Assembly: GCF_002847525.1 (NCBI RefSeq)
Contig: NZ_PKKM01000001.1
Coordinates: 186,001-250,000 of the forward strand
Direction: 5' to 3'
DNA: 64,000 nt
DNA from: Schaalia odontolytica
Lineage (GTDB): Bacteria > Actinomycetota > Actinomycetes > Actinomycetales > Actinomycetaceae
Under the pieces are notes generated by a model. The model saw only the letters and a program-made list of their open reading frames with translations, was not told the DNA's origin and ran no database searches. How positions within the stretch are numbered: position 1 is the first letter of the stretch; every line of letters starts with the position of its first letter. The position numbers and the translations under genes are program-made. Shown piece by piece: positions 1 to 13,326 of the stretch.

Positions 1-483
1 AAGCAACGCGTCGCCAGCACGATACGATGCCCAGCCTTCGGAAACAGTCGGAGCTTGAACGGATGGCCACACCGACTCGTGTGCCTGTACGACGGTCTTT
101 TCGCCGCGCGCATGTCGGGGTGGGATAGCGAGCGACAGGACCTGCGAGGTCGTTGCGAGAAACCGCGTCGCGATGCGACGTGCAACCTCGTACAGTGCGG
201 GCGTCAGCACTGGGATTGCAGACGATACCGATTCGATCTGCGCGGTGTCGTCAAGCACATCGCGACGTGTACGCTCAACGATCCAGCCGTCGACGCGAGT
301 CCCGGAAAACCGTACGCGAACTGCGCGGCCGACCTCGGCCTCGTCAATGAACTTGTCAGGAACGACGTAATCGAGCGGCCGATCCACGTGCGGCAGATCG
401 ACGTCAACGAGCACGCGAGCGATCTCCGCGGCCCGAGACCGCGGCGGATCAAAACCGTCAAGCATGCCCTGTTGGGAAGTCAT
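1..483 (-). CDS. priA: Primosomal protein N' (PriA), N-terminal part; cut by window edge
   Basis: The first 161 codons are present; the rest lies left of position 1. The N-terminus (ATG at 483) reads MTSQQGMLDGF, then ARVLVDVDLPHVDRPLDY and a segment with VGRAVRVRFSGTRVDGWIV. This is the 3'-DNA-binding domain that opens PriA proteins. PriA restarts stalled replication forks by reloading the primosome; actinobacterial versions usually lack working helicase motifs, which cannot be judged here because those domains are outside the window. It is the last visible gene of a minus-strand series mihF-gmk-rpoZ-coaBC-metK, and coaBC-metK-priA is a common actinobacterial order. The ribosome-binding site is weak (AGGA two bases from ATG). 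Confidence 0.85.
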   Translation of the reverse strand, partial: MTSQQGMLDGFDPPRSRAAEIARVLVDVDLPHVDRPLDYVVPDKFIDEAEVGRAVRVRFSGTRVDGWIVERTRRDVLDDTAQIESVSSAIPVLTPALYEVARRIATRFLATTSQVLSLAIPPRHARGEKTVVQAHESVWPSVQAPTVSEGWASYRAGDALL

Positions 484-525
484 GATCCTAGTGAATCACG
501 GCCAGCACACATCTGCGTCCCGCTC

Positions 526-1161
526 TCAGCCGAGAAGCTTCAGCCCGTACTTCGCGACCACCATGGCGAGCACGCCAAAGACGATCAGACCCCACAGGGC
601 CCAGTCGAGGCCCTGGGCGACGATACGCCGCAGTCCCTCGGGCGCCGGGATGACGCCATCGCGAATATTGATGCGAGTAATTCCTCCGAAGACGAGCGTT
701 GTCGTCAGGGTGATCAGCAGGCACCACGGGCACAGCACCTGGATGATGAAATACGACTGTCCGAACAGCCAGAACGCAAAGAACAGCGCGATTGTGTACA
801 GCAGGTTCGTGCCCAGCATGTACCAGCGCGGGAACTTCACGCCCGCGAAAATGGCGACGGAAATCGCGAGAACCACGGCCTCGAAAAAGATGCCGAGGAA
901 AGCATTGGGAAAGCCGAGGATCCGTGCCTGCCACGTCTGCGCAACCGCCGAACACGACAAGACGGATGAAATATCGCAGCCGAAGCGCGCCGAAGAATCA
1001 GCGGCCAGCTGCCATGCCTCGATCGAGAGGACGAACGACGTGACGAGGCCGATGAAGCCGGAGATGATCATCTCCAGGCTCGTGCGCCGACGCCACGCGC
1101 GCCGAGCGTCCTCGGTCTCGTACGAAGGCAGGTAGTCCTCGGCTGCCAAGGCCTCGCTCAT
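526..1161 (-). CDS. Vitamin K epoxide reductase (VKOR) family membrane protein
   Basis: A 211-residue integral membrane protein with about five hydrophobic segments. It carries the VKOR signatures: the loop cysteine pair in [10 protein letters not shown] and the active-site CPWC in the following membrane segment ([11 protein letters not shown]). Bacterial VKORs reoxidise a periplasmic or extracytoplasmic DsbA-type thiol oxidase and pass electrons to quinone, replacing DsbB in actinobacteria. The ATG at 1161 overlaps the metK stop as ATGA, so it is translationally coupled to metK. The open frame extends further upstream inside metK, but that part looks like metK shadow. The matching DsbA partner is not obvious in this window. 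Confidence 0.85.
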   Translation of the reverse strand: MSEALAAEDYLPSYETEDARRAWRRRTSLEMIISGFIGLVTSFVLSIEAWQLAADSSARFGCDISSVLSCSAVAQTWQARILGFPNAFLGIFFEAVVLAISVAIFAGVKFPRWYMLGTNLLYTIALFFAFWLFGQSYFIIQVLCPWCLLITLTTTLVFGGITRINIRDGVIPAPEGLRRIVAQGLDWALWGLIVFGVLAMVVAKYGLKLLG

Positions 1162-2345
1162 GCGAGCGCAGCCTTGAGCTGGTCGACGCGGTTGGTCGCC
1201 TCCCACGGGAACTGGTCGCGGCCGAAGTGGCCGTAGGCAGCGGTCTCGCGGTAGATCGGACGCAGCAGATCGAGGTCCTCGATCATGCCGAGGGGACGCA
1301 GGTCGAAGACCTCGCGGATGGCGTCCGCGATGCGCTCCTCGGGCACCGAAGCGGTCCCAAAGGTATCGACATATAGGCCGATCGGGCGAGCGCGTCCAAT
1401 CGCGTAGGCAAGCTGAATTTCGCACCGCTGAGCGATGCCGGCGGCAACGACGTTCTTAGCCACCCAACGGGCGGCGTAGGTAGCGGAACGATCGACCTTC
1501 GACGGGTCCTTGCCGGAGAAGGCGCCGCCGCCGTGACGGGCCATGCCGCCGTAGGTGTCGACGATGATCTTGCGGCCGGTGAGGCCGGCGTCAGCAGCGG
1601 GACCACCCAGGACGAAACGACCTGAGGGGTTGATCAGGGTCTTCATGGAGTCGGTCGCCAACGCCAGGCCAGACTCTTCGATGACGGGGTGAATGACGTA
1701 GTCACGCACAGCGTCGGCGATCGCCGACTGCGACAGCGCCTCGTCGTGCTGGGTGGACACGACGACCGTGTCGATACCCACCGGGCGACCGTCCTCGTAC
1801 GCGAGAGTCACCTGGGTCTTGCCGTCGGGACGCAGCCCTTCAACGATGCCCTGCTTGCGAACGTCAGTCAGGCGCTTCGCGAGGCGGTGTGCCAGCCAAA
1901 TGGGGGCGGGCATGAGGTCCGGGGTGTCCGAAGAAGCGTAGCCGAACATGATGCCCTGGTCGCCCGCGCCGAGACGGTCGCGCGGGTCACCGCCCTGGGT
2001 GCCGCGCACCTCAAGAGCTTCATCAACGCCACCGGCAATGTCGGGGCTCTGGCCGTCGAGCGACACGGACACGCCGCAGGAGGCACCGTCGAAGCCAACG
2101 CGTGACGAGTCGTAGCCGATCGACAGGATCTCGCGACGAACGATCTCCGGGATCTCGACGTACGCCTCGGTCGTCACCTCACCGGCGATGTGGATGAGAC
2201 CGGTGGCCGCCATCGTCTCGACGGCAACGCGCGAGCGGGGATCGGCGGCAAGCAGCGCGTCGAGGATCGCATCGGAAATACGGTCACAGACCTTGTCGGG
2301 GTGACCTTCGGTAACGGACTCAGAAGAAAAAAGCTGTTGACTCAC
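1158..2345 (-). CDS. metK: S-adenosylmethionine synthetase
   Basis: A 395-residue MetK of normal length. It makes SAM from methionine and ATP in the cytosol. Family motifs are [16 protein letters not shown] at the N-terminus, [10 protein letters not shown] in the middle and [16 protein letters not shown] near residue 270. The start codon is GTG at 2345, overlapping the coaBC stop by four bases (GTGA), so translation is coupled to coaBC. There is therefore no room for a SAM-responsive leader directly upstream, and none is seen. Downstream it overlaps the VKOR gene. Confidence 0.97.
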   Translation of the reverse strand: MSQQLFSSESVTEGHPDKVCDRISDAILDALLAADPRSRVAVETMAATGLIHIAGEVTTEAYVEIPEIVRREILSIGYDSSRVGFDGASCGVSVSLDGQSPDIAGGVDEALEVRGTQGGDPRDRLGAGDQGIMFGYASSDTPDLMPAPIWLAHRLAKRLTDVRKQGIVEGLRPDGKTQVTLAYEDGRPVGIDTVVVSTQHDEALSQSAIADAVRDYVIHPVIEESGLALATDSMKTLINPSGRFVLGGPAADAGLTGRKIIVDTYGGMARHGGGAFSGKDPSKVDRSATYAARWVAKNVVAAGIAQRCEIQLAYAIGRARPIGLYVDTFGTASVPEERIADAIREVFDLRPLGMIEDLDLLRPIYRETAAYGHFGRDQFPWEATNRVDQLKAALA

Positions 2346-3571
2346 CGCTTTAGATTATCAAGGAATGAAGCCATATGGCCGACAAGACCAGCAGCCACCT
2401 CATCCTTTGAGCCGACGTAACGGCCAGCGATGGCCCCGCGTGCATCAAGGAGGCGAATGTCGTTGGGGACGTCGCCGAATCCGACGCTCTCCCCCACCCG
2501 ATTCAGGCAGATGAAATCAGCTCCCTTTCGTGCTGCCTTATCAGCGCCGTAGGCGAGAATCTCCTCCTCGGTGCCGGTCTCTGCAGCGAATCCGACGACG
2601 AGGGGCGGGCGCTGCTCGCTGTGCCCGATCTCGGCGAGGATATCGGGATTACGAACCAGGCGAATTGTCGGAGCTTCCTCGTTGGATGGGTCCTTCTTGA
2701 TCTTCGACTCCGAGGCGGCTTCGGGCCGAAAGTCCGCGACGGCTGCCGTCATCACAAGAGCATCGGCATCGGCCACCTGAGCGATTGTTGCCTCACGCAT
2801 CTGCAGGGCGCTCCCCACTCGGGTCACCTGCACGGCCGTTGGCAATGTTGCGAGCAAAGCCGACTCGACGTTTGCGGCGATCACGCGTACGGATGCGCCG
2901 GCTCGCGCCGCTGCCGACGCGATCGCCAGTCCCTGACGGCCGGACGACTGATTGCCCAGAAAACGTACCGGATCGATGGGTTCACGCGTGCCGCCGGCGG
3001 TGATAACAACCGTGCGACCAGCAAGAGCGCTCGATGCCTGCTCGTGAGCATCGAGGACCTCGAGAGCCGCACGCGCGATGTCCACAGGTTCGGGAAGGCG
3101 GCCGACACCGCTGTCGCCGGAACCAAGCGCGCCAGAAGCAGGTTCGATGACGTGGAAGCCGCGCTCACGAAGCGTTTGAACGTTCGCCTGCGTAGCGGGC
3201 GCCAGCCACATGTTGGAATGCATCGCAGGGGCAACGACAACGGGAGCGTCCGATGCGAGAACCGTCAGCGACACCATGTCGTCGGCGAAGCCGCCAGCAA
3301 GGCGCGCCAAAGAATTCGCGGTCGCGGGCACGATGACGATGAGATCCGCGACGCGAGCAAGCTCCACGTGCTCGGCGCGCCCCTCCCCCGCAATATCCAC
3401 GGCGACCGGGCGGGACGTGATGCCCTCCCAGGTGGAACGGCCAACGAAATCCAAAGACGCGCGCGTCGCAGCGACATACACGTCGTGGCCCGCGCGTTGA
3501 CACTCGCGGACCACGATGGGTGCTTTAAAGGCTGCGACGCCGCCGGTGACTCCGACGACGATCGTTGCCAT
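2342..3571 (-). CDS. coaBC: Bifunctional phosphopantothenoylcysteine decarboxylase / phosphopantothenate-cysteine ligase
   Basis: A 409-residue fusion of CoaC (flavin-dependent decarboxylase, residues ~1-190) and CoaB (CTP-dependent ligase, ~200-409), catalysing two steps of coenzyme A synthesis. The N-terminus [12 protein letters not shown] is the flavoprotein signature and PAMHSNMW the CoaC substrate motif. The CoaB half shows [15 protein letters not shown] and the [10 protein letters not shown] and LVRNPDIL stretches. I chose the ATG at 3571, where the family normally begins; the frame extends 26 codons further upstream into rpoZ. It follows rpoZ by one base and overlaps metK. Confidence 0.95.
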   Translation of the reverse strand: MATIVVGVTGGVAAFKAPIVVRECQRAGHDVYVAATRASLDFVGRSTWEGITSRPVAVDIAGEGRAEHVELARVADLIVIVPATANSLARLAGGFADDMVSLTVLASDAPVVVAPAMHSNMWLAPATQANVQTLRERGFHVIEPASGALGSGDSGVGRLPEPVDIARAALEVLDAHEQASSALAGRTVVITAGGTREPIDPVRFLGNQSSGRQGLAIASAAARAGASVRVIAANVESALLATLPTAVQVTRVGSALQMREATIAQVADADALVMTAAVADFRPEAASESKIKKDPSNEEAPTIRLVRNPDILAEIGHSEQRPPLVVGFAAETGTEEEILAYGADKAARKGADFICLNRVGESVGFGDVPNDIRLLDARGAIAGRYVGSKDEVAAGLVGHMASFLDNLKR

Positions 3572-3572
3572 G

Positions 3573-3839
3573 TCAGGCCTCGGGGTTAGCTTCGAGAGAC
3601 AGGAGGCCTTCGTTGATCTCACGCAGGGAAACCGCAAGCGGCTTCTCATCCGGCTGCACGTCGACGACCGGACCCACGAACTGGATCATGTTCTGCTGAA
3701 GCTGCAGATTGTACGAGTTAATCTGGCGCGCACGCTTCGCGGCGAAGATAACCAGCGCGTACTTGGAATCGACGTGCTCCAGCAGATCGTCAATGGGCGG
3801 GGACGTGATGCCCACGGGCTGGGCAACAATTCCGGACAT
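3573..3839 (-). CDS. rpoZ: RNA polymerase omega subunit
   Basis: An 88-residue omega subunit, which helps assemble and stabilise RNA polymerase by wrapping beta-prime. The core [20 protein letters not shown] and AAKRARQIN matches actinobacterial omega (SKY and KRARQIN motifs). Like other actinobacterial omegas it has a C-terminal extension after the conserved core. The gene sits between gmk and coaBC, the standard actinobacterial neighbourhood, and ends one base before the coaBC start. Confidence 0.95.
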   Translation of the reverse strand: MSGIVAQPVGITSPPIDDLLEHVDSKYALVIFAAKRARQINSYNLQLQQNMIQFVGPVVDVQPDEKPLAVSLREINEGLLSLEANPEA

Positions 3840-3875
3840 GCGTGTATTCCTCTCAGTGGCGGATTCAGATAGATA

Positions 3876-4433
3876 CTACTCCAGGCCAATGAGCCGAGCC
3901 AGCTCATCCACCGCGCGCTCCACGTCGTCGTTGATCACAACTTGGTCGAACTCCGAGGCGGCCTCGAGCTCAACACGGGCGGTAGCCAGACGGCGAGCCT
4001 GTTCCTCGGGGCCTTCCGTGCCGCGGCCGATCAGGCGACTTTCGAGCTCCTCCCACGAAGGCGGAGCGAGGAAAATGAACTGCGCGTCGGGCCTGTTGGT
4101 GCGGACCTGGCGCGCGCCGGCCAGGTCGATCTCAAGAAGCACGGGCTTGCCAGCAGCGAGGGCTTCATCGACGGGTCCGCGAGGCGTACCGTACTTGTTT
4201 TTTCCATGAACAAGCGCCCACTCCAACATGTCTCCGCGTTCGATCATTGCATCGAACTCTTGGGCGGAAACGAAGTAGTAGTGGACGCCGTTCAGTTCAC
4301 CGGGCCGAGGATCGCGAGTTGTTGCCGAGACCGACACGTTGAGCGTCGGGTAGCGCTTTGTGAGCGCAGCGACAACAGTTCCCTTTCCAACGGCTGTAGG
4401 GCCAGCGAGGACAGTCAGTTGAGCCTTAGTCAT
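3876..4433 (-). CDS. gmk: Guanylate kinase
   Basis: A 185-residue guanylate kinase (GMP + ATP to GDP + ADP). The P-loop is GPTAVGKGT at residues ~11-19, unusual only in Thr-Ala in place of Ser-Gly. The GMP-binding region contains TTRDPRPGE and the HYYFVS motif; the lid holds RLIGRGTE. It follows mihF by 27 bases and precedes rpoZ, the classic mihF-gmk-rpoZ cluster of actinobacteria. Confidence 0.96.
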   Translation of the reverse strand: MTKAQLTVLAGPTAVGKGTVVAALTKRYPTLNVSVSATTRDPRPGELNGVHYYFVSAQEFDAMIERGDMLEWALVHGKNKYGTPRGPVDEALAAGKPVLLEIDLAGARQVRTNRPDAQFIFLAPPSWEELESRLIGRGTEGPEEQARRLATARVELEAASEFDQVVINDDVERAVDELARLIGLE

Positions 4434-4460
4434 GACTCAAGTGTGCCACGCTCGACTGCG

Positions 4461-4772
4461 TCAGCCGAAACGCTCGACGAGCGCCTTCCGCTGGACGGGG
4501 CCGAGGCCACGCACACGCCTGCTCTGGGCGATCTTGTACTCGTCCATCAGTACGGCAGCCGTGTTCGTGCCGACGCGCGGCAGCGACTCCAGTAGCGAAA
4601 CGACCTTCATCTTCGCGACTGCTTCGTCTGAATCAGCGAGTTCCAAAACCTCCGACAGGTTCATCGAGCGCGCCTTGAGCGCGTTCTTCACTTCGGCGCG
4701 ACGCCTCCGTGCCTGCGTTGCCTTCTCGAGAGCCTGCGCCCTCTGTTCTGGCGTGAGATCAGGTAGTGCCAT
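4461..4772 (-). CDS. mihF: Actinobacterial integration host factor MihF
   Basis: A 103-residue DNA-binding nucleoid protein of the mIHF family, a single-subunit architectural protein unrelated to E. coli IHF. The N-terminal helix (LTPEQRAQALEKATQARRRR) is basic, and the C-terminal half contains LLESLPRVGTNTAAVLM, a helix-two-turn-helix segment. Start choice: a GAGGAG ribosome-binding site directly abuts an ATG at 4781 but lies nine bases from the ATG at 4772, so 4772 is preferred (MALPDLTPEQ). It heads the mihF-gmk-rpoZ-coaBC-metK set. The 101-base gap to pyrF probably holds its promoter, but I see no convincing -35/-10 pair. Confidence 0.93.
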   Translation of the reverse strand: MALPDLTPEQRAQALEKATQARRRRAEVKNALKARSMNLSEVLELADSDEAVAKMKVVSLLESLPRVGTNTAAVLMDEYKIAQSRRVRGLGPVQRKALVERFG

Positions 4773-4873
4773 TCTGATCATCTCCTCGGTTGGGATCTTC
4801 GGTAAATAAACTATGTCACCTTCCAGACCACTAGTGCCAGACCAAAACGCTGCTTCTTTAGTAACACAGCAGA

Positions 4874-5736
4874 TTATTGCAGCGAATCGACCGTTGCACG
4901 GTAGGCGTCTCGAAGGCCGGCGATACTCGGGCCGGAGCGCAAGATTGCACGGGAAGACGAGGCAAGGACAGCATCTTCGGCTCCGGCGAAAACCTCCCTG
5001 ACCTGCGCCGGGCCAGCGCCCTGTGCACCCACTCCTGGAGCCAAAAAAGCGCCATTCAGCGACGCGAGATCGATGCCCAAACGCTTCACCGCATCGCCGA
5101 CCGTGGCCCCGACGACGATGCCCGCGGGGCCGAGATGGTGTTGGTCACAATGACTGTTAAAGTCCGCCAGTTGGGACACGACACGGCCTGCGACGCTGGT
5201 TCCATCTTCGCCGCGGGCGTGCTGCACGGAGGCTCCCTCGGGGTTGGACGTGAGCGCCAAGACGAACACTCCCCTGCCGGTCTGTCGCGCCAACTCAAGG
5301 GCGGGGGTCAGCGATCCGACGCCGAGGTAGGGCGAGAGCGTGACCGCATCGCCGGCGAGCGGAGAAGAATCCGACAGGAATGCCTGCGCATAGCCGTCCA
5401 TCGTCGAGCCGATGTCACCGCGCTTCGCATCCACAATGCACAGCGTGCCGACCTCGCGGCAGGCGGCGATAACCTCTTCGAGGACCGCGACACCGCGAGA
5501 TCCGTGCCGTTCGAAGAAGGCGGCTTGGGGCTTAAATGCGGCGACGCGACCGCCGAGCGCCTCGATGACGCGAAGAGAGAACTCTCGCACACCGTTCGCG
5601 TTGTCGTCAAGTCCCCATTCCTGCAGCAGGCCCGCGTGAGGATCGATGCCCACGCACACGGGTCCATACGCGCGCATGGCGGCGTAGAGACGGTCGCCGA
5701 AGCAGGCGGCGGCACCAGGTTTGATTGCGGCAGTAG

Positions 5737-5740
<4 letters not shown>
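4874..5740 (-). CDS. pyrF: Orotidine 5'-phosphate decarboxylase (type 2)
   Basis: A 288-residue OMP decarboxylase that converts OMP to UMP, the last pathway step encoded in this operon. The catalytic motif [11 protein letters not shown] (Asp-Lys pair) lies near residue 95, [11 protein letters not shown] is the N-terminal phosphate/substrate strand, and LAPGVGAQG forms the C-terminal phosphate site. The length fits the longer type-2 family found in actinobacteria. The start ATG at 5740 overlaps the carB stop (ATGA) and has a GGAGGAG site six bases upstream; an upstream in-frame ATG at 5770 lies inside carB and is less likely. Confidence 0.95.
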
Positions 5741-9035
<3,295 letters not shown>

Positions 9036-9036
<1 letters not shown>

Positions 9037-10223
9037 CAGTGGGTCTCCTTAGCGGCAGTCATCAGGGAAATAAAGCGATCGAAGAGCAGCTCGCCGTCGT
9101 GCGGGCCCGCAGCTGCCTCGGGGTGGTACTGAACGGAGAAGGCAGGAATGTCCAGGGCGCGCAGGCCCTCGACGACGCCGTCATTGAGGCCGACGTGCGA
9201 GACTTCGACGCGCCCGTAGCGGCCCGACTCGAAGGGAGCGACCGAAGGCTCCCCCACCGGTGCGTCCACGGCGAAGCCGTGGTTGTGAGCGGTGATCTCC
9301 ACGCGGCCCGTGGCCACGTCCTGCACCGGCTGGTTGATGCCGCGGTGACCATAGTCCAGCTTGTAGGTGCCGTAGCCAAGCGCACGACCGAAGAGCTGGT
9401 GACCGAAACAAATACCGAAGTACGGAATACCCGCGTCGAGGACCGCGCGCAGCACTCCGATCTCGCGGTCGGCCGTCGACGGATCACCGGGGCCGTTGGA
9501 GAAGAAGACGCCGTCCGGCTTGAGCGCCTCGATGTCGGCGAAGGACGCGGTGGAGGGCACCACGTAGACGCGCGCGCCACGCGCGGCCAGGTGGTACGGC
9601 GTGCGCGACTTGATACCCAGGTCGACAGCGACGACGCGCGCGATGGGTTCCTTGCCCTCGAAGTCGCCGAGGGGCTCTACCACGTAGGTCTCGTCCGTCG
9701 ATACCTCGGCGGCCAGCGCCTGGCCGCTCATCGCCGGCGACTCGGCGACGATACGCACGAGGGAGGCCACGGCCTCGTCCCCCAGGTACTGCGCGCCCAC
9801 GGGCAGCGCGTCACCCGAGAAAATGCCGGCGCGCATCGCTCCGCGCTCGCGGATGTGGCGGGTGATCGCACGGGTGTCGACGTCCGCGATGCCGACGATG
9901 CCCTGAGAGATCAGCTCGTCCTCGAGCTCGCGGCGCGAGCGCCAGTTGGAGGCGCGGCGGGCCGCGTCGCGCACGACGAAGCCCGCGACCCAGATGCGCG
10001 AGGATTCGGGATCCTCGTCGTTGACACCGGTGTTGCCGATGTGCGGGGCCGTCATCACGACGATCTGGCGGTGGTACGACGGGTCGGTGAGCGTCTCCTG
10101 GTAGCCCGTCATGCCGGTCGAGAACACGATCTCGCCGAGCGTGCGGCCCTGCGCACCCCATGCGCGGCCCTTGAAAACGGTGCCGTCCTCCAGGACGAGC
10201 AGAGCGATATCGGACGTGGTCAT
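9036..10223 (-). CDS. carA: Carbamoyl-phosphate synthase small (glutamine amidotransferase) subunit
   Basis: A 395-residue CarA that hydrolyses glutamine and channels ammonia to CarB. The class I amidotransferase triad is visible: nucleophile Cys in [12 protein letters not shown], and the His/Glu pair in [13 protein letters not shown]. The N-terminal half begins [17 protein letters not shown], typical of CarA. The ATG at 10223 overlaps the pyrC stop as ATGA; an upstream ATG at 10343 lies inside pyrC and adds non-family sequence. Confidence 0.97.
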
Positions 10224-11539
10224 CGGTCCTCCTTGGCAATCGGGGTGGCGTCGACGACCGTCGGGACGCCGTTGTAGATCGTGTAGCGCACCTGTCCGGG
10301 CAGTTCCATGCCGCGGAAGGGGCAGTTCGTGGAGCGTGTCCACTGCTTGGCGGGGTCAACCGTCACGCGCACCGTTGCATCCACGAGGGTGACGTGTGCG
10401 GGGGCACCGACGACCAGGCCCTGGCCCTGCGATTCCACGCGGCCGATCTGGGCGGGAACCGTCGACATCACGCGAGCAACGTCCGCCCAGTCCATGCGGC
10501 CCGTGTTCACCATCGTCTCAATGATGATCGGCAGCGCAGTCTCCAAGCCGGTCATGCCGAACGCGCCGGCCTGCCACTCGCAGTCCTTCATCTCCAGCGG
10601 GTGGGGCGCGTGATCGGTGCCGATGCAGTCGATCGTGCCGTCGGCGAGGCCTTCGCGCACCGCCTCGACGTCCTCAGCCCGGCGCAGCGGCGGGTTCACC
10701 TTGTAGAGCGGGTCGTAGGTGGCGGCCAGCTGCTCGGTGAGGAGCAGGTGGTGAGGCGTGGCCTCGGCCGTGATATCCACGCCCTGTGCCTTACCCCAGC
10801 GCACGAGGTCAACCGAACCTGCGGTCGACAGGTGACACACGTGCAGGCGCGAGCCGACGTGCTTGGCGAGCAGGATGTCGCGGGCGATGATCGCCTCTTC
10901 GGCGACGGCCGGCCAACCGGCCAGACCGAGCTCGCCGGACAGCGTCGACTCGTTCATCTGAGCGCCCTCGGTAAGGGCCGGATCCTGGCTGTGCTGGGCG
11001 ATCACGCCGCCGAAGCCCTTGACGTATTCGAGGGCGCGGCGCATGAGGACGGGATCGGACACGCACTTGCCGTCGTCGGAGAAGACGCGAACCTTCGAGC
11101 GTGAACGGGCCATCGAACCGAGGGAGGCGAGCTGCTTACCTTCCAGGCCCTTGGTAACGGCACCGACAGGACGCACCTCGACCCAGTCGGCCTCCTCGCC
11201 CAGGCGCAGCACCTGGTCGACGATGGCTGCCGTGTCCTGCGTGGGCGTCGTGTTGGCCATTGCGTGGACAGCGGTGTAGCCGCCGACTGCAGCCGCACGG
11301 GTGCCGGTGAAGACGGTCTCGGCGTCCTCCCCGCCGGGCTGGCGCAGGTGGGTGTGGATGTCGACGAGGCCGGGCAGGGCGATGAGGCCCTCAGCGTCGA
11401 TGATGCGCGGGTCACGCAGGGCGTTGCGGGCGTCGGCGCCGATCGCGACGATGGTGCCACCGGACAGCGCAATGTCGGTGGGCTCGCCGCCGAGCAGCGA
11501 GGCGCCGGTGATCAGGATGTCACGGGTCTGTTCAGTCAT
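10220..11539 (-). CDS. pyrC: Dihydroorotase
   Basis: A 439-residue amidohydrolase that cyclises N-carbamoyl-aspartate to dihydroorotate. Zinc-binding motifs: [10 protein letters not shown] near residue 60, VIAQHSQD and CHLSTAGS in the middle, and GTDHAPH near residue 310. The length and the HLRQPG motif fit the longer PyrC type of Gram-positives. The start at 11539 overlaps the 3' end of pyrB by eight bases. It lies between pyrB and carA, as in other actinobacterial pyr operons. Confidence 0.97.
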   Translation of the reverse strand: MTEQTRDILITGASLLGGEPTDIALSGGTIVAIGADARNALRDPRIIDAEGLIALPGLVDIHTHLRQPGGEDAETVFTGTRAAAVGGYTAVHAMANTTPTQDTAAIVDQVLRLGEEADWVEVRPVGAVTKGLEGKQLASLGSMARSRSKVRVFSDDGKCVSDPVLMRRALEYVKGFGGVIAQHSQDPALTEGAQMNESTLSGELGLAGWPAVAEEAIIARDILLAKHVGSRLHVCHLSTAGSVDLVRWGKAQGVDITAEATPHHLLLTEQLAATYDPLYKVNPPLRRAEDVEAVREGLADGTIDCIGTDHAPHPLEMKDCEWQAGAFGMTGLETALPIIIETMVNTGRMDWADVARVMSTVPAQIGRVESQGQGLVVGAPAHVTLVDATVRVTVDPAKQWTRSTNCPFRGMELPGQVRYTIYNGVPTVVDATPIAKEDR

Positions 11540-12518
11540 TGCTGTGTCCTTCCGATGCGAGAAGCAGGTAGAGGGCGGCCATGCGGATGCACACACCGTT
11601 CGACACCTGCTCGACGATGACAGATTGGTCTGAGTCGGCTGCCTCGGCGCAGATTTCGAGGCCTCGGTTCATCGGGCCGGGATGCATGACGACGGCGTTG
11701 GGCGCCAGTGTGGCGAAGCGTGCCGGGGTGAGGCCGTACTCCGCGTGGTAGGCGCCGGGCGACGGGAAGAAACCACCGCCCGCGCTCGACATGCGCTCGC
11801 GCTGCACGCGCAGCATCATGACCGCATCGGGCTTGGCCGCCAGGGCCTCGTCAAAGTTGTAGGAGGTGTCGCAGTTCCAGGTCTCCACCCCGATCGGCAG
11901 GAGCGTCGGGGGTGCCACGAGGGTGACGCGGGCGCCCAGGAGCGTCAGGAGATCGACGTTGGAGCGCGCCACGCGCGAGTGGAGAACATCCCCGACGATG
12001 ACGACGTGTGCGCCGTCGAGGCCGGAGCCGGGGGCGGGCGTTCCATCCTCGCCGAGCGACGGAGCGTAGTGGCGGCGCAGGGTCATCGCGTCGAGGAGCG
12101 CCTGCGTCGGATGCTGGTGGGTGCCGTCACCCGCGTTGAGGACCGGCAGATTCATCCAGCCGGCGTGCGCGAGACGGTGTGCGGCGCCCGACGAGGAGTG
12201 GCGCACGATGACCGCGTCCGCACCCATGGCCTCCAGTGTGAGCGCGGTGTCCTTGAGGGACTCACCCTTGGAGACCGAGGAGCCGCGGGACTGGAAGTTG
12301 ATGACGTCGGCGCTCAGGCGCTTGGCGGCGGTCTCAAAGGAGATGCGGGTGCGCGTCGAATCCTCGAAAAAGAGGTTGACGACGGTCTTGCCCTGAAGCG
12401 TCGGAAGCTTCTTCACGCCGTGGCGCTGAGTGGCGGCCATCTGCTCCGCCGTGTCGAGGATCAGAATCGCCTCCTCGCGCGTCAAGTCACGGATCGAAAT
12501 GAGATGGCTCAGGCTCAT
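11532..12518 (-). CDS. pyrB: Aspartate carbamoyltransferase catalytic subunit
   Basis: A 328-residue ATCase catalytic chain joining carbamoyl phosphate and aspartate. The carbamoyl-phosphate loop [13 protein letters not shown] is at residues ~50-62, followed by [26 protein letters not shown] and [10 protein letters not shown] are the other conserved sites. No pyrI regulatory gene is present, as expected for actinobacteria. The ATG at 12518 lies three bases after the pyrR stop. Confidence 0.97.
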   Translation of the reverse strand: MSLSHLISIRDLTREEAILILDTAEQMAATQRHGVKKLPTLQGKTVVNLFFEDSTRTRISFETAAKRLSADVINFQSRGSSVSKGESLKDTALTLEAMGADAVIVRHSSSGAAHRLAHAGWMNLPVLNAGDGTHQHPTQALLDAMTLRRHYAPSLGEDGTPAPGSGLDGAHVVIVGDVLHSRVARSNVDLLTLLGARVTLVAPPTLLPIGVETWNCDTSYNFDEALAAKPDAVMMLRVQRERMSSAGGGFFPSPGAYHAEYGLTPARFATLAPNAVVMHPGPMNRGLEICAEAADSDQSVIVEQVSNGVCIRMAALYLLLASEGHSND

Positions 12519-12521
12519 CGT

Positions 12522-13085
12522 TTACAGGCCTTTCCCCAGAAGGACGCCATCGCGCCCGTCTGTTTCGTCGAGCAGAATGGTGACGATTTCGTCGCGGGAG
12601 GTCGGCAGGTTCTTGCCGACGTAGTCCGGGCGAATCGGAAGCTCGCGGTGGCCACGGTCGACGAGGACTGCGAGCTGAACGGCCGCAGGGCGACCGATAC
12701 GAGTAAGAGCATCGAGCGCAGCCTTGATGGTGCGGCCGGTGTACAGCACGTCGTCAACGAGGACGACGGTCTTGCCGTTGATGCCGGTGCGTGGAACCAG
12801 CGTCTCTTTCGGAGCCCTCAGGGGCTGAGAGGCCAGGTCGTCGCGATACATCGTGGTGTCGATGATTGCGAGTTCCGCGTAGGTGCCGGAGACTTCCCGA
12901 ATGCGATTGACGAGACGACGCGCGAGCGTTGCGCCACGAGTGGGGATGCCTGCAATGACGAGGTTATCGCTGCCGCCGTTTCGTTCGACGATCTCATAGG
13001 CGATACGGGTCAGGGAGCGTGCGACGTCGCCCACTCCCAATACTTCTTTGCCGCGCGATGCGCGATCTGCGTGCACTTCGGCCAC
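12522..13085 (-). CDS. pyrR: PyrR: uracil phosphoribosyltransferase-like RNA-binding regulator of the pyr operon
   Basis: A 187-residue (189 if started six bases earlier) type I phosphoribosyltransferase. The PRPP motif VVLVDDVLYTGRTI is near residue 105, and the N-terminal GVGDVARSLTRIAYEIVERN fits PyrR. PyrR binds UMP and then an RNA stem-loop to lower pyr expression; it may also have weak uracil phosphoribosyltransferase activity. Start: GTG at 13091 touches the AAGGA ribosome-binding site with no spacer, while GTG at 13085 sits five bases after AAGGAG, so 13085 is preferred. It is the first gene of the operon and is preceded by its own target hairpin. Confidence 0.95.
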   Translation of the reverse strand: MAEVHADRASRGKEVLGVGDVARSLTRIAYEIVERNGGSDNLVIAGIPTRGATLARRLVNRIREVSGTYAELAIIDTTMYRDDLASQPLRAPKETLVPRTGINGKTVVLVDDVLYTGRTIKAALDALTRIGRPAAVQLAVLVDRGHRELPIRPDYVGKNLPTSRDEIVTILLDETDGRDGVLLGKGL

Positions 13086-13091
13086 GCTCAC

Positions 13092-13125
13092 TCCTTCCCC
13101 GCCTCACGGGACGGTCATTAAAGGA
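13092..13125 (-). promoter_or_regulatory. PyrR-binding RNA hairpin that sequesters the pyrR ribosome-binding site
   Basis: On the transcript strand: lower stem UCCUU, bulge UAAUGA, upper stem CCGUC, hexaloop CCGUGA, then GGCGG, GG and AAGGA, which closes the lower stem. The hexaloop fits the CNGNGA rule known for PyrR targets. The closing AAGGA strand is the pyrR Shine-Dalgarno sequence, just before the start codon. That geometry implies translational repression, as described for mycobacterial PyrR, rather than terminator/antiterminator attenuation. Confidence 0.85.
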
Positions 13126-13286
13126 TCTGTCGTACATCCATCCTACGCTCCTCGTCAGGAGCCGGTGTGACGCCTTCGAGTAAGAAAGGCCACGTGGCGT
13201 GGTCGGTTGGGGATGGAGGTGACGTCGTGGCGCCACGTTCGACGCCCAATGAAAACGACGAAGTTCCACAGAGGGCGCGAAGCATC
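13126..13286. other. Divergent intergenic region between pyrR and the DUF2249 gene
   Basis: Upstream part of the pyr leader. On the minus strand a TAGGAT hexamer (13142-13147) could be a -10 element, but no good -35 is visible. A perfect 6-bp inverted repeat with a 4-base gap (GCTCCTCGTCAGGAGC, 13147-13162) sits at the same place. A second possible minus-strand -10, TATGAT (13284-13289), overlaps the edge of the large palindrome. No gene is seen here. Confidence 0.4.
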
Positions 13287-13326
13287 ATACCCGGTAGGGG
13301 TATTCTGTATTACCCCTACCGGGTAT
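13287..13326. promoter_or_regulatory. Pair of inverted CsoR/RicR-type operators (TACCC-N5-GGGTA)
   Basis: Two 15-bp sites, TACCCGGTAGGGGTA (13288-13302) and TACCCCTACCGGGTA (13311-13325), are exact reverse complements of each other, separated by eight bases. Each fits TACCC-N5-GGGTA, the pattern of CsoR-family copper sensors such as mycobacterial RicR. The same family includes persulfide (CstR), nickel and formaldehyde sensors, so the ligand is not settled. The block could control the DUF2249 gene (117 bp downstream), the divergent pyr promoter, or both. No CsoR-family gene lies in the window. Confidence 0.65.

Noticed and set aside
2343..2400. A SAM-responsive riboswitch before metK
   Set aside because: metK overlaps coaBC by four bases, leaving no untranslated leader.
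11682..13121. A plus-strand open frame opposite pyrB and pyrR
   Set aside because: It overlaps two verified genes and the PyrR hairpin, with composition typical of a shadow frame.
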